DNA of 21,938 nt from Bacillota bacterium (GCA_023412715.1 JAEZCC010000014.1:1-21938), one strand, 5' to 3'. Positions 1 through 7,460 are shown, counted from the stretch's first letter. Translations and numbers: made by a program. Notes: a model not told the origin generated them from the letters alone.

Positions 1-70
1 GTTTTCACCGGAGGGATTCCCGCCGCTGCCGGCTGATGTCGAATGGAAGACCGGCGCACCCGCAGGGCAG

Positions 71-625
71 TCACAGCTTGGAGATCCCGTTTGTCGCAAG
101 CCCTATAATCAGCTCGGCAAGCTCGCCGGCAGGCTTCTGCATGCCGTCCTTCAGCCATTTCTGAATCAGGCCGATGCTGCCGCTTGCGAAAAACAGAAAA
201 ATCGATTCCGAATCGTCCCGGTTGCTCCCCAGATCGGAAAAATGCTGCTGGCCGATGACCTGCACAACCTCCTGCTGGAAGTGCATATCTCCGCTGGTGT
301 TCAGCAGAATATGAAAGATCTTTGCGTTTTCCCGGATGAACATCAGGATCTTCTCCAGCATTTCGACCGATGCGTTCGGCTGGCCCGTGAAATCGTAGCT
401 GCTGAGATAATGAATGATGCCGTCGGTCAGCTCCGTTTCGATGTGCCCGAGCAGGTCGTACGGATCGTTGAAATGCGCGTAGAAGGTCGCGCGGTTGATG
501 TCGGCCTCCTCGCAGATTTCCTTGACGGTTATTTTGGAAATCGGTTTTCGCTCCAGAAGCTTTACAAAGCTCTCTCTTATGACCATCAGGGTGTATTTCA
601 CCCGCCTGTCCGTCTTCTTTTCCAT
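71..625 (-). CDS. TetR/AcrR family transcriptional regulator
   Basis: This 184-residue protein has the TetR layout: an N-terminal helix-turn-helix at about residues 15-60, with the pattern ITVKEICEEADINRATFYAHF followed by a helical ligand and dimerisation domain. The AxINRATFYxHF recognition-helix signature is what identifies the family; the C-terminal half gives no ligand. The ATG at 625 is preceded by GGGGAG about nine bases upstream. It is divergent from an ABC ATPase and FtsX permease (797-4548), and their promoters overlap, so it probably represses that transporter and itself. That regulatory role is inferred from position, not from an identified operator. Family call is firm, target moderately likely, effector unknown. 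Confidence 0.9.
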   Translation of the reverse strand: MEKKTDRRVKYTLMVIRESFVKLLERKPISKITVKEICEEADINRATFYAHFNDPYDLLGHIETELTDGIIHYLSSYDFTGQPNASVEMLEKILMFIRENAKIFHILLNTSGDMHFQQEVVQVIGQQHFSDLGSNRDDSESIFLFFASGSIGLIQKWLKDGMQKPAGELAELIIGLATNGISKL

Positions 626-709
626 TCAGTCCCGCTCCCCGCCGCTGTTGTTTGCGCAACATATCGGTGCAATCTGTCGCACAAACGGCAATTTCAAATA
701 ATGTGCCTG

Positions 710-738
710 TTGAGATTTCGGCACGGCATCATTATACT
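710..738 (+). promoter_or_regulatory. Sigma-A promoter for the ABC ATPase-permease operon
   Basis: TTGAGA (710-715) and TATACT (733-738) are separated by 17 bases. The predicted start is near 745, about 50 bases upstream of the ATPase ATG at 797. The -10 box overlaps that of the divergent TetR promoter. Confidence 0.7.
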
Positions 739-759
739 GTAATCAAGATACTTAATCAA
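731..759 (-). promoter_or_regulatory. Sigma-A promoter for the TetR gene
   Basis: Read on the minus strand, TTGATT (754-759) and TATAAT (731-736) are separated by exactly 17 bases. Transcription would start near 724, giving an untranslated leader of about 100 bases before the ATG at 625. The -10 box overlaps the -10 of the opposing promoter, so the two cannot easily be used at the same time. A direct repeat of TTGATTA lies within this promoter. Confidence 0.7.
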
Positions 760-796
760 CACTCTGCTTACTATTTCACACACGTGGGGGCAACAG

Positions 797-1498
797 ATGG
801 CATTCATCGATTTCAAAGACGTAAAAAAGGAGTACCGGATGGGCGACGTGCGCATTCCCGCCGTTCAGGACTGCTCCTTTTCCATTGAGCGCGGGGAACT
901 GGCCGTTATCCTCGGCCCGTCCGGCGCCGGCAAAACGACCGTTCTGAACCTGCTTGGGGGCATGGACCGCGTAAGCGGCGGCACCATCACGGTTGACCGG
1001 CACGCGCTGCACGACTACAGCAGGAGGGATCTGGTCAATTACAGGCGCAACGATATCGGGTTCGTCTTCCAGTTCTATAACCTGATTGAAAACCTGACGG
1101 CGCTGGAAAATGTGGAGCTTGCCTGCCAGCTCTGCCACGATTCCCTCGACCCGAGGTCCACGCTGGAGCAGGTCGGCCTGTCAGAGCGCATGAACAATTT
1201 TCCCGCGCAGCTTTCCGGCGGAGAACAGCAGCGCGTCGCCATTGCGAGGGCCGTTGCCAAAAATCCAAAGCTGCTGCTCTGCGACGAACCGACCGGCGCG
1301 CTGGACAGCGTGACCGGGCGGCGCATCATCGCGCTGCTGCAGCGCACCTGCCGCGAAATGGGCACGACGACCGTGCTTATCACGCACAACGCCGTCATTG
1401 CCGGCATTGCGGACAAAGTCATCCACATCCGCAACGGCACGGTCGAAGATGTCCGGCAGAACGAACACCCGCGGCCTGCGGACGAGATTGCGTGGTGA
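797..1498 (+). CDS. ABC transporter ATP-binding protein (MacB/LolD-like)
   Basis: This 233-residue nucleotide-binding subunit has all the core motifs: Walker A GPSGAGKTT at residues 40-48, signature LSGGEQQR near 139, Walker B LLLCDEPTGALD with the catalytic Glu near 164, and the switch His in LITHN near 197. The LSGGEQQRVAIARA and DEPTGALD forms are typical of the LolD/MacB class that pairs with FtsX-type permeases, which move or extrude substrates by mechanotransmission and not through a classic channel. The stop overlaps the start of the permease gene, so the two are translationally coupled. Substrate cannot be read from sequence; a divergent TetR regulator suggests an inducible export or envelope-stress role. 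Confidence 0.95.
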   Translation: MAFIDFKDVKKEYRMGDVRIPAVQDCSFSIERGELAVILGPSGAGKTTVLNLLGGMDRVSGGTITVDRHALHDYSRRDLVNYRRNDIGFVFQFYNLIENLTALENVELACQLCHDSLDPRSTLEQVGLSERMNNFPAQLSGGEQQRVAIARAVAKNPKLLLCDEPTGALDSVTGRRIIALLQRTCREMGTTTVLITHNAVIAGIADKVIHIRNGTVEDVRQNEHPRPADEIAW

Positions 1499-4400
1499 AC
1501 CGCTTGCTGCTGAAAAACACATTAATCAAGATACGCAAATCCCTCGGGCGGTACCTGTCGCTGTTCGGGATCGTGCTGGTGGGCATCGGCTTTCTCGCGG
1601 GCCTGCGGCAAAGTTCGCCGGATATCCTCGCGACTGCCGGCGCATATGCCGCGGACCATCGCCTGGCGGATTTTAAAATCGTGAGCACCATGGGGCTCAC
1701 GGACGACGACGCGGCCGCGCTGCGCGCGCTCGGCCACGCCGATGCCGTCGTTCCCACCTACTCGCTCGACGTTCTGAGCGGCGGGAAGGCCGTGCGCCTT
1801 CAGGCCATTGAGCCGTCCGTCAACACCGTCAGCCTGACCGCCGGGCGGATGCCCCGGACGGACACGGAGTGCGTCGCGGACCGCACGGCCTACAAACTCG
1901 GCGACCGGGTGGACATCGCCGGCGACGTCGGGGGCAAGCTTAAAAACAAGTCGTTCACGGTCGTCGGGCTGGCCGGATCGCCCCTTTACTGGTGGAAGGA
2001 CTACGGAAGCACCACCGTCGGCGACGGCAGGCTTTCGGCTTTCCTTTATATTGACCGGGACAATTTTACGCTCGACGCGTATACAGAAATCGACGTGCTC
2101 ACCGCAGGTGCTTCCGACGCCGTCCTGTTTTCGAAAGCGTACGACAGCGCCGAACAGCAGATGCGGAACGAGCTGAACGGCATTGCGGCAAAACGGGAGG
2201 ATGCGCGTTACCGGCAGATCCATGACGCCGCGGCGCAGAAAATCGCCGACAGCCGGGCGGAGCTGGACCGGCAGGAGGCGGACGGCCAGAAGCAGCTCGA
2301 CAGCGCAAAAGCGAAGCTCGACGACAGCGCGGCCCAGCTGAAAGCCGCCGAAAGCACGCTTGCCAAAAAAGAGAGCGAACTGCAGAAAACCGTCGCCGCC
2401 CAGAACGCGCAGTTCTCGAGCGCAGAAAAGCAAATCGCAGGCGGCCGCAGCCAAATCGACGCCGCGCTGCGGAGCAGCGGCATCGCCGAAAGGCAGCTTG
2501 ACGCCAAAATCAGCGGGCTGAACGCATCCATCCAGGCCATGAAGACGCAGCAGAGCCAACTGCCCGCAGACAGCGCGGCGTACGCCCAGATCGGCGGCCA
2601 GCTCGCACAGGCCACGGCGGCCTGCCGGCAGCTCGTCCAGCTGCAGACAAGCGTCCGCCGGCTGGACGAACAGGAAGCGCAGCTCGACCGGGGCATCGAC
2701 ACATTCAACGCGCAGATTGCCGGCGCGAAAAAACAAATTGCGGCGGGCAGGGCTACCCTGGCGGAGAATAAAAAGAAACTGAACGACGGATATGCCGCGT
2801 ACCGCACCAATCTGGGCGATTTTCAGTCCCGCATTTCCGACGCGCAGAAGCAGCTCGACGACGCATCCGCCAAGCTGTCCGACATTGAAACGCCCAAATG
2901 GACCGTCCTCGACCGGGCGAACGCGGTCGGGGGCTACAGCGTCCTGAAATCCGCCGTCCACACCATTTCGTCCATCTCGATGATCTTTCCCGTCTTCTTC
3001 ATCCTGATTGTCATCCTGATGACCTCCAATACGATGGCGCGGATGATTTCGGAAGAGAGGGGAGAACTGGGCGCGCTTGTTTCGCTCGGCGTCGGCGGCG
3101 GCAGAATCGTCCTTTCTTATCTGTTCTATGTGCTCTCGGCGACGATCCTCGGCACGGCGGCCGGTTACATGACAGGTTGCACCGTCATTCCGAAAATCAT
3201 CTATGCGTGCTTTCCCTACTACCTGCCCCCGCTGCGGATTCAATACGACGTCCCGGGGTTTCTGCTGGTCGTGGCAGCAGCCGCGCTGCTGATGAGCGCG
3301 GTCACGGTGTTCTTCTGCCGCCGGGAACTGGTGCAGCAGCCCGCCGCCCTGCTGCGTCCGGTGCCGCCCAAAAGCGGGAAGACCATCCTGCTCGAGCGCA
3401 TCGGCTTCCTCTGGAAGCGCCTTTCCTTTACCTGGAAGGTGACCGCCCGCAACCTGTTCCGCTACAAACAGCGGAGCTTCATGACCATTATCGGCATTGC
3501 GGGGTGCACGGCGCTGCTGCTGGCAGGTTTCGGCCTGATGGACAGTATGAACGGCGTCGCGCAGAAACAATACGGCTCCATCCTGACCTACCGCGATATT
3601 CTGGTGCTGAAGAATGAGACCCAGAAGCTCGACGGGGATCTGCAGGACGTTTTGGCCGGCGGGAATGTCAGGGATCCGCTGCTCCTGCGCCAGACGGCTT
3701 TCACCTGCGTCTTCGGCGAGCAGACTGCGGACGCCTACCTGGTCGTTCCGGCAGACGAGTCGCTGTTCCCCCGTTATTTTCATCTGACCGACGCGGCCAC
3801 GGGCGCCCCTGTGCCCCTGGGCGACGGCGGGGCCGTTATCTCTCAGCGGCTTGCCTCGCTTTACGGGCTGGGCGCGGGGGGCAGGCTGACCGTGCGGGAC
3901 GGCGACCAGAACTCCTATACGCTTACGGTATCGGGCGTGGTGGAAAACCACATGGAAAATTATATTTACGTCACGAAAAGCCTGTACGCCCGCGTGTTCG
4001 GGAAATCCGCCGCTTACAATATGATTGTGTCGGATTACAGCGGAAGCAAATCCGAGGTGGCGAAGCACTTTCTGAACAGCGACCGGATTGTCGGCGTGAC
4101 GTTTGCGGACGACATCCGGAACCAGGCGGAAGACAACAGCAAAAGCCTGAACAGCGTCGTCCTGCTGCTGGTGTTCATCGCGTCGGCCCTTGCGCTCATC
4201 GTCCTTTACAACCTGACTTCCATCAACATCAGCGAGCGAAAGCGGCAGATTGCCACGCTGAAGGTGCTGGGCTTCCATGACCGGGAGACCAGCGCGTACA
4301 TCTACCGGGAGGCCCTGATTCTTACACTTCTCAGCACGGGGATCGGGCTTCTTCTGGGCGTCTGGCTTCTCCGCGTTGTCATCGGTATGGTTGAGAACGA

Positions 4401-4548
4401 TACCATCTCGTTTTTTAACCGGGTTTATCCTCTCAGCTACCTCTGGGCGTCCCTCATCACCATGGGGATTTCCGCCGTCATGCAGGTGGTCACGCATTTT
4501 CAACTCCGCAGGATTAAGATGGTGGAGTCCTTGAAGTCGGCGGAATAA
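1492..4548 (+). CDS. FtsX-like ABC transporter permease with long periplasm-side coiled coil
   Basis: A 1018-residue permease beginning with GTG. Two adjacent GTG codons (1492, 1495) are possible starts; the second gives the usual GTGA four-base overlap with the ATPase stop. One membrane segment lies near residues 20-38, then a large extracytoplasmic region that includes a predicted coiled coil of about 240 residues (about 220-465, rich in Ala, Gln, Lys, Glu). A first FtsX core has segments near 497-512, 541-562 and 590-610. A second half begins with a segment near 662-682 and carries an FtsX core near 888-910, 941-965 and 983-1003. This two-core layout is known from large Firmicute FtsX permeases. 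It forms a complex with the ATPase encoded just upstream. The function of the coiled coil is not known. Confidence 0.92.
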   Translation: MVNRLLLKNTLIKIRKSLGRYLSLFGIVLVGIGFLAGLRQSSPDILATAGAYAADHRLADFKIVSTMGLTDDDAAALRALGHADAVVPTYSLDVLSGGKAVRLQAIEPSVNTVSLTAGRMPRTDTECVADRTAYKLGDRVDIAGDVGGKLKNKSFTVVGLAGSPLYWWKDYGSTTVGDGRLSAFLYIDRDNFTLDAYTEIDVLTAGASDAVLFSKAYDSAEQQMRNELNGIAAKREDARYRQIHDAAAQKIADSRAELDRQEADGQKQLDSAKAKLDDSAAQLKAAESTLAKKESELQKTVAAQNAQFSSAEKQIAGGRSQIDAALRSSGIAERQLDAKISGLNASIQAMKTQQSQLPADSAAYAQIGGQLAQATAACRQLVQLQTSVRRLDEQEAQLDRGIDTFNAQIAGAKKQIAAGRATLAENKKKLNDGYAAYRTNLGDFQSRISDAQKQLDDASAKLSDIETPKWTVLDRANAVGGYSVLKSAVHTISSISMIFPVFFILIVILMTSNTMARMISEERGELGALVSLGVGGGRIVLSYLFYVLSATILGTAAGYMTGCTVIPKIIYACFPYYLPPLRIQYDVPGFLLVVAAAALLMSAVTVFFCRRELVQQPAALLRPVPPKSGKTILLERIGFLWKRLSFTWKVTARNLFRYKQRSFMTIIGIAGCTALLLAGFGLMDSMNGVAQKQYGSILTYRDILVLKNETQKLDGDLQDVLAGGNVRDPLLLRQTAFTCVFGEQTADAYLVVPADESLFPRYFHLTDAATGAPVPLGDGGAVISQRLASLYGLGAGGRLTVRDGDQNSYTLTVSGVVENHMENYIYVTKSLYARVFGKSAAYNMIVSDYSGSKSEVAKHFLNSDRIVGVTFADDIRNQAEDNSKSLNSVVLLLVFIASALALIVLYNLTSINISERKRQIATLKVLGFHDRETSAYIYREALILTLLSTGIGLLLGVWLLRVVIGMVENDTISFFNRVYPLSYLWASLITMGISAVMQVVTHFQLRRIKMVESLKSAE

Positions 4549-4578
4549 GGCGGGCCCGAAGAGAAAAACGCCTTTTTT
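4547..4578 (+). terminator. Possible intrinsic terminator of the ABC operon
   Basis: AAGGCG (4547-4552), overlapping the permease stop codon, pairs with CGCCTT (4569-4574) across a 16-base loop and is followed by further T residues (TTTTTT in total at 4573-4578). The stem is short and the loop long, so the call is tentative. Confidence 0.4.
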
Positions 4579-4593
4579 GCCGCATCGGTGTCA

Positions 4594-4629
4594 TACGGAA
4601 ATTACCGTGAAATCCGGTGAATTTCCGTA
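4594..4629. repeat. Inverted repeat downstream of the ABC operon
   Basis: TACGGAAATTACCG (4594-4607) is complementary to 4615-4629 apart from one bulged C, with a seven-base loop. There is no T-run directly after it, so it is not a standard terminator. It could be a second-stage RNA hairpin protecting the ABC transcript, or an upstream control site for the gene at 4730. Confidence 0.6.
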
Positions 4630-4682
4630 ATTCATTCATTTTTCGCTGTCTACGAAACCGGGAAGCGCTCATATACTGGAAT

Positions 4683-4701
4683 GGACAGTAAAATACTGTC
4701 C
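4683..4701. promoter_or_regulatory. Perfect 19-bp palindrome upstream of the orphan gene
   Basis: GGACAGTAAAATACTGTCC has two perfect 8-base arms around a three-base AAA centre. It ends 28 bases before the ATG at 4730 and follows a TATACT element at 4673-4678 that could be a -10 box without a recognisable -35. The position suits either an operator just after the transcription start or a 5' untranslated hairpin. No protein that would bind it is identified. Confidence 0.55.
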
Positions 4702-4729
4702 CTCATAACAAATTGATGGGAGAATAGTT

Positions 4730-5125
4730 ATGTCAGTAAAAGCAGTGCTAAATGTAGCTGCAACAGTTACTGCACCAAGCACAACCGTTGCCAATATAAC
4801 GCCTTCCCCTGTTCCGGCATCCCTGATTGGTTCGCCGACGTGCGTTACGTTCGGACTTGTGACCGACCTTGCAAATTCAAGGATGCAGTTCAGCTATATG
4901 GTCTATCAGACCTATAATGCCGCAAGCGGAGCCACCGGTATGGCGCAGGCCTCCGGAACCTCGGCCTGGGTCCCGATTCCGGGCGTGTCGCACGATTTTC
5001 CCGACGTCAGCGTCAGCGTAACGCCGACGAGCGAAATTTCGGGAAACAGCATCGTGTTCACGCTGGCCGGCAGCACAAGCTATACGCAGACGTCGCCCGG
5101 TATTTATACCGTGGTAACGGAGTAA
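4730..5125 (+). CDS. Hypothetical 131-residue Ser/Thr/Val-rich protein
   Basis: Not recognised. The start is supported by GGGAG seven bases before the ATG. The protein is 131 residues, strongly enriched in Ser, Thr, Val, Ala and Pro, with only one Lys (residue 4) and few charged residues. Alternating hydrophobic and Ser/Thr stretches suggest an all-beta, Ig-like or structural fold. There is no clear signal peptide, membrane segment or lipobox, and one Cys. It is alone between the ABC operon and the convergent BlaR1-type gene, with palindromes upstream and a strong hairpin downstream. A surface, capsid-like or self-assembling structural role is possible but only a guess from composition. Confidence 0.75.
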   Translation: MSVKAVLNVAATVTAPSTTVANITPSPVPASLIGSPTCVTFGLVTDLANSRMQFSYMVYQTYNAASGATGMAQASGTSAWVPIPGVSHDFPDVSVSVTPTSEISGNSIVFTLAGSTSYTQTSPGIYTVVTE

Positions 5126-5193
5126 GCGGAGCATCAGCCGCAGATTTTAAAGCGGTCCGCAGTCTTGCGCCGGAAGCCGTCCCATACCGAAAC

Positions 5194-5226
5194 ATATCCC
5201 CGCCGGTTGTTTGCCGGCGGGGATAT
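5194..5226. terminator. Bidirectional hairpin between convergent genes
   Basis: ATATCCCCGCCGG (5194-5206) pairs perfectly over 13 bases with 5214-5226 around a seven-base loop. It lies between the stop of the gene at 4730-5125 and the stop of the convergent M56 peptidase gene. The T-run is weak on both sides, so termination may be partial, but the position is typical of a shared terminator. Confidence 0.7.
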
Positions 5227-5253
5227 ATTCGTTCTGCGGTCCGATATATTGGT

Positions 5254-6846
5254 TTAATCTGTACCTAAATAATCGCTTAAAGTCGTGAAATCGTCGCCCT
5301 TTTTGCTAGAGCCGTTTTGCGGCGGCGCACTCCAGAACGCCGCGATTTTATCGCCGTCGTAAAGGCCCGTCAGAGTCACCGTGTCGGCTCCGCCTGCGAT
5401 TTCGGTCAATTTCTTTTCCCCGGGCTGCCTTTTTTCGCCGGCGCAGGAGTAAACGGTGATCGTTTTGCCCAGACAGCCTGAAAAATCCAGCCCGTTCTGC
5501 CTTGATAAGGCGTTGCGGGCCTCCAGAAACTTCCCAATTTCAAATCCGTCCTTCATTTCGGAAAAACTTTCCGGCAGGCGTACCGTACCGGCAATGGAGC
5601 TGTTCGCAAGCGTCTTGAAGCCGCGGCCGTGGACATAGCTTAAAAAGTTTTCAAGTCCGGCTGCGGATGGTGTGTTTGCCGGCGGAGAGGAGGAATCGGG
5701 ACCGCTTTTCCCATCCGGGCCGGAATCATCGGCGGCTGAAACGTTGGCCGAAACATTTGCGGAAGTTCGCCCCGTCCCTTCGGGCGCGGAAGAGCCGGAG
5801 TTCCTTCCGCAGCTTACCAGAAATGTCAGAGCTGTGGCTGCGGCGACGGTACAAAGAAGCGAAATGGAAAGAATTGCCGTCCAACTGCTTTTCTTTTTCG
5901 CCTTTGTCAGCGTTTCCAGCCTTTCCTGCAGGTTGCGCTTGTCTTCGCTCATGGTCGCGGACAGCGTAAACGGCTTTTGACCGGCTTTGGACGCCGTCGT
6001 CAGCAGAGTCCGGCCGTAGCGGATGCGTTCCTCCCTGGAATAACCGGCGGTCACGGTTTCGTCGCAGGACAGCTCGCACTGCCGTCCCGATTCTCTCGCG
6101 GCGAGGTAAGCCATTGGATTAAACCAGTTGACGCCCACCGCAAGGACCGCGATCCATTTCAGCAGATTGTCGTGCCTGCGGTAGTGCACAAGCTCGTGCG
6201 TGAGAGCATGACGCAGCTGGTCCGGCGTGAAGCTCCTGTCCGGCAAAACAATTGCGCATCTGACAATGCCGGCAAGCATGGGCGTGTCGGTGCAGGGGCT
6301 GACATAGACCGGCAGAAGCCGCGGAAGCTTCAGCGCCGCGCCGCAGCTTTTCAGCAGGACCGTGATTTCCGCATTGTCGACAGGCCTGCGCGAGGTTTTG
6401 ATTCGCCGCGCGTATCTGAGGTAACCGGCCAGATTCATGCCGAGTACGGCGGTTAGGCCGAGCAGCCAGAGGGCGAAAAGTAAAGGGCTCCAGCCGCCCA
6501 CGAAAGGACCGCCGCCGAGAGCAGATGGGGCAGAGCCGGGAGCCTGCTGCCGGCCGACCGCGCCGAGGGGGGAGGCGGAAGAAATGATGGCGGAAAGATC
6601 CCCTTGTGAAGCGGGATCGGCCGATGCCTGCACGGATCCGCTTTGCATCAGGGAAATCAGATCCCCAAGAAAAAATCCGCCGAATGAAACGGGCAGAAGC
6701 ATCCGCAGCAAGGCCGGATACCAGCTGAAATACTGGCTCCTGTGCGAAGCCCGGTTCTTGACAAAGGGTTTCGCAAGGAACAGCAATGCCGCAATCACGT
6801 CTCCCGAGACCGCCGAAACGAGAAGCCCTTCCAGAAATTCAGCCAT
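5254..6846 (-). CDS. BlaR1/MecR1-type M56 metallopeptidase with DUF4830-like C-terminus
   Basis: This 530-residue membrane protein starts at the ATG at 6846, which has GGGAGG upstream and overlaps the stop of the BlaI-type gene by eight bases; a longer upstream reading is not supported by an RBS. Hydrophobic segments occupy the N-terminal region. The zinc protease motif HELVHYRRHDN sits near residues 216-226, with the downstream Glu in SCDETV. A further membrane segment is near 319-342, followed by a Gly/Ser/Pro-rich linker. In known BlaR1/MecR1 the C-terminal sensor is a penicillin-binding domain of about 250 residues with an STYK motif; here it is absent. Instead about 130 residues (from about 399) resemble DUF4830, judged by the pattern GF-x-LPE-F-x-NGLDFSGCLGK. 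It probably cleaves or triggers loss of its partner repressor in response to a signal that is not a beta-lactam. Confidence 0.88.
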   Translation of the reverse strand: MAEFLEGLLVSAVSGDVIAALLFLAKPFVKNRASHRSQYFSWYPALLRMLLPVSFGGFFLGDLISLMQSGSVQASADPASQGDLSAIISSASPLGAVGRQQAPGSAPSALGGGPFVGGWSPLLFALWLLGLTAVLGMNLAGYLRYARRIKTSRRPVDNAEITVLLKSCGAALKLPRLLPVYVSPCTDTPMLAGIVRCAIVLPDRSFTPDQLRHALTHELVHYRRHDNLLKWIAVLAVGVNWFNPMAYLAARESGRQCELSCDETVTAGYSREERIRYGRTLLTTASKAGQKPFTLSATMSEDKRNLQERLETLTKAKKKSSWTAILSISLLCTVAAATALTFLVSCGRNSGSSAPEGTGRTSANVSANVSAADDSGPDGKSGPDSSSPPANTPSAAGLENFLSYVHGRGFKTLANSSIAGTVRLPESFSEMKDGFEIGKFLEARNALSRQNGLDFSGCLGKTITVYSCAGEKRQPGEKKLTEIAGGADTVTLTGLYDGDKIAAFWSAPPQNGSSKKGDDFTTLSDYLGTD

Positions 6847-7234
6847 TTCGGTCCGCCTCCCGTTCGAGGTAATCCTGCAGCTTCTCAATATCTTCTTTGC
6901 TCAGGCTGTCCGCTCTGCAGAGTGCGGAGATCAGGTTCTTTACGCTGCCGTCATAGATCCTGTCAATGAAGGTGCGGGTCTGGTATTTTTGGTACTCTTC
7001 TTCGCTGACAAGGGGAGTGTAATAAAAATAATCTTTATAATCTTTTTTTTCACAGGCGACAAACCCTTTTTCCACAAGCCTGCGCAGCAGCGTCAGTATG
7101 GTGGACCGCGACCATTCGATCCTGTTTTCAAGCGCTTTGAGGATTTCAGGGGACGTGACCGGTCTGCCGTTCCTTTTCCAGAGAACCTTCATGATTTCCG
7201 CTTCCGAGTTCCCCATGCGCTCCAGATGATTCAT
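6839..7234 (-). CDS. BlaI/MecI/CopY family transcriptional repressor
   Basis: A 131-residue winged-helix repressor. The pattern LGNSEAEIMKVLWKRNG-type start (here MGNSEAEIMKVLW) followed by SRSTILTLLRRLVEKGFV is diagnostic of the family; the C-terminal helices carry the dimerisation region. The chosen start at 7234 has GAGGGG eight bases upstream; longer readings would run through the operators and promoter. It is the first gene of a two-gene operon with the M56 peptidase, overlapping it by eight bases. Two palindromes upstream (7256-7271 and 7283-7302) match the family's TACA-N2-TGTA recognition type, so autoregulation is likely. Confidence 0.93.
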   Translation of the reverse strand: MNHLERMGNSEAEIMKVLWKRNGRPVTSPEILKALENRIEWSRSTILTLLRRLVEKGFVACEKKDYKDYFYYTPLVSEEEYQKYQTRTFIDRIYDGSVKNLISALCRADSLSKEDIEKLQDYLEREADRNG

Positions 7235-7255
7235 CCATTCATCCCCTCTCATGCT

Positions 7256-7271
7256 GTTTACGCCAGTAAAC
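7256..7271. promoter_or_regulatory. BlaI-type operator 2 downstream of the start site
   Basis: GTTTACGCCAGTAAAC shares the GTTTAC-N4-GTAAAC frame with operator 1, centred 29 bases away. It lies in the untranslated leader, just upstream of the RBS, and may allow cooperative binding of two dimers. Confidence 0.75.
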
Positions 7272-7282
7272 TTTCTGCCCAA

Positions 7283-7302
7283 GAGTTTACAACTGTAAAC
7301 TC
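7283..7302. promoter_or_regulatory. BlaI-type operator 1 overlapping the -10 box
   Basis: GAGTTTACAACTGTAAACTC has 9-base perfect arms around a two-base centre and contains the TACA-N2-TGTA core known for BlaI/MecI operators. It covers the -10 of the operon promoter. Confidence 0.85.
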
Positions 7303-7312
7303 GGATTGTCAA
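7284..7312 (-). promoter_or_regulatory. Sigma-A promoter of the BlaI-M56 operon
   Basis: Minus strand: a perfect TTGACA (7307-7312) and TAAACT (7284-7289) with 17-base spacing. The -10 box and half of the spacer lie inside the upstream operator, so repressor binding would block RNA polymerase directly. Confidence 0.85.
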
Positions 7313-7361
7313 TAGAATTTTAAAAGCTTACTCCGGAAATTTTAAACCGCGGGCAGGTGAA

Positions 7362-7460
7362 ACAAAAATACGCGAACCCGCGTAGGGAGCGACAAGGACT
7401 ATATCCGTCAGGCTATGGCTCTTGCCGAATTTCAATCCACGCTTCCGCACAGGGAGCGAC
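7362..7460 (-). CRISPR. Relict type I-C CRISPR mini-array (2 repeats, 1 spacer)
   Basis: Read on the minus strand, 7460-7429 begins GTCGCTCCC and ends GCGTGGATTGAAAT, the 32-base form known for type I-C repeats. A 35-base spacer (7394-7428) follows, then a second copy at 7393-7362 that keeps GTCGCTCCC-TACGCGGG but has lost the GTGGATTGAAA end. The two copies match at 21 of 32 positions. A repeat degenerate in its 3' half is what is known for the trailer end of an array, and a 35-base spacer is the usual size for this subtype. An AT-rich leader-like stretch lies on the correct side. No complete cas gene is in the window, only a cas3 stub. Confidence 0.8.

Noticed and set aside
1522..4503. A 993-codon open frame on the minus strand opposite the FtsX permease
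   Set aside because: It is an antisense shadow of a GC-rich gene: composition is His/Arg/Asp-rich without any domain, and the plus-strand protein has clear membrane and FtsX features.
5254..7234. Beta-lactam resistance sensor-repressor (blaR1-blaI) system
   Set aside because: The penicillin-binding sensor domain is missing and no beta-lactamase gene is adjacent, so the antibiotic role is not supported.
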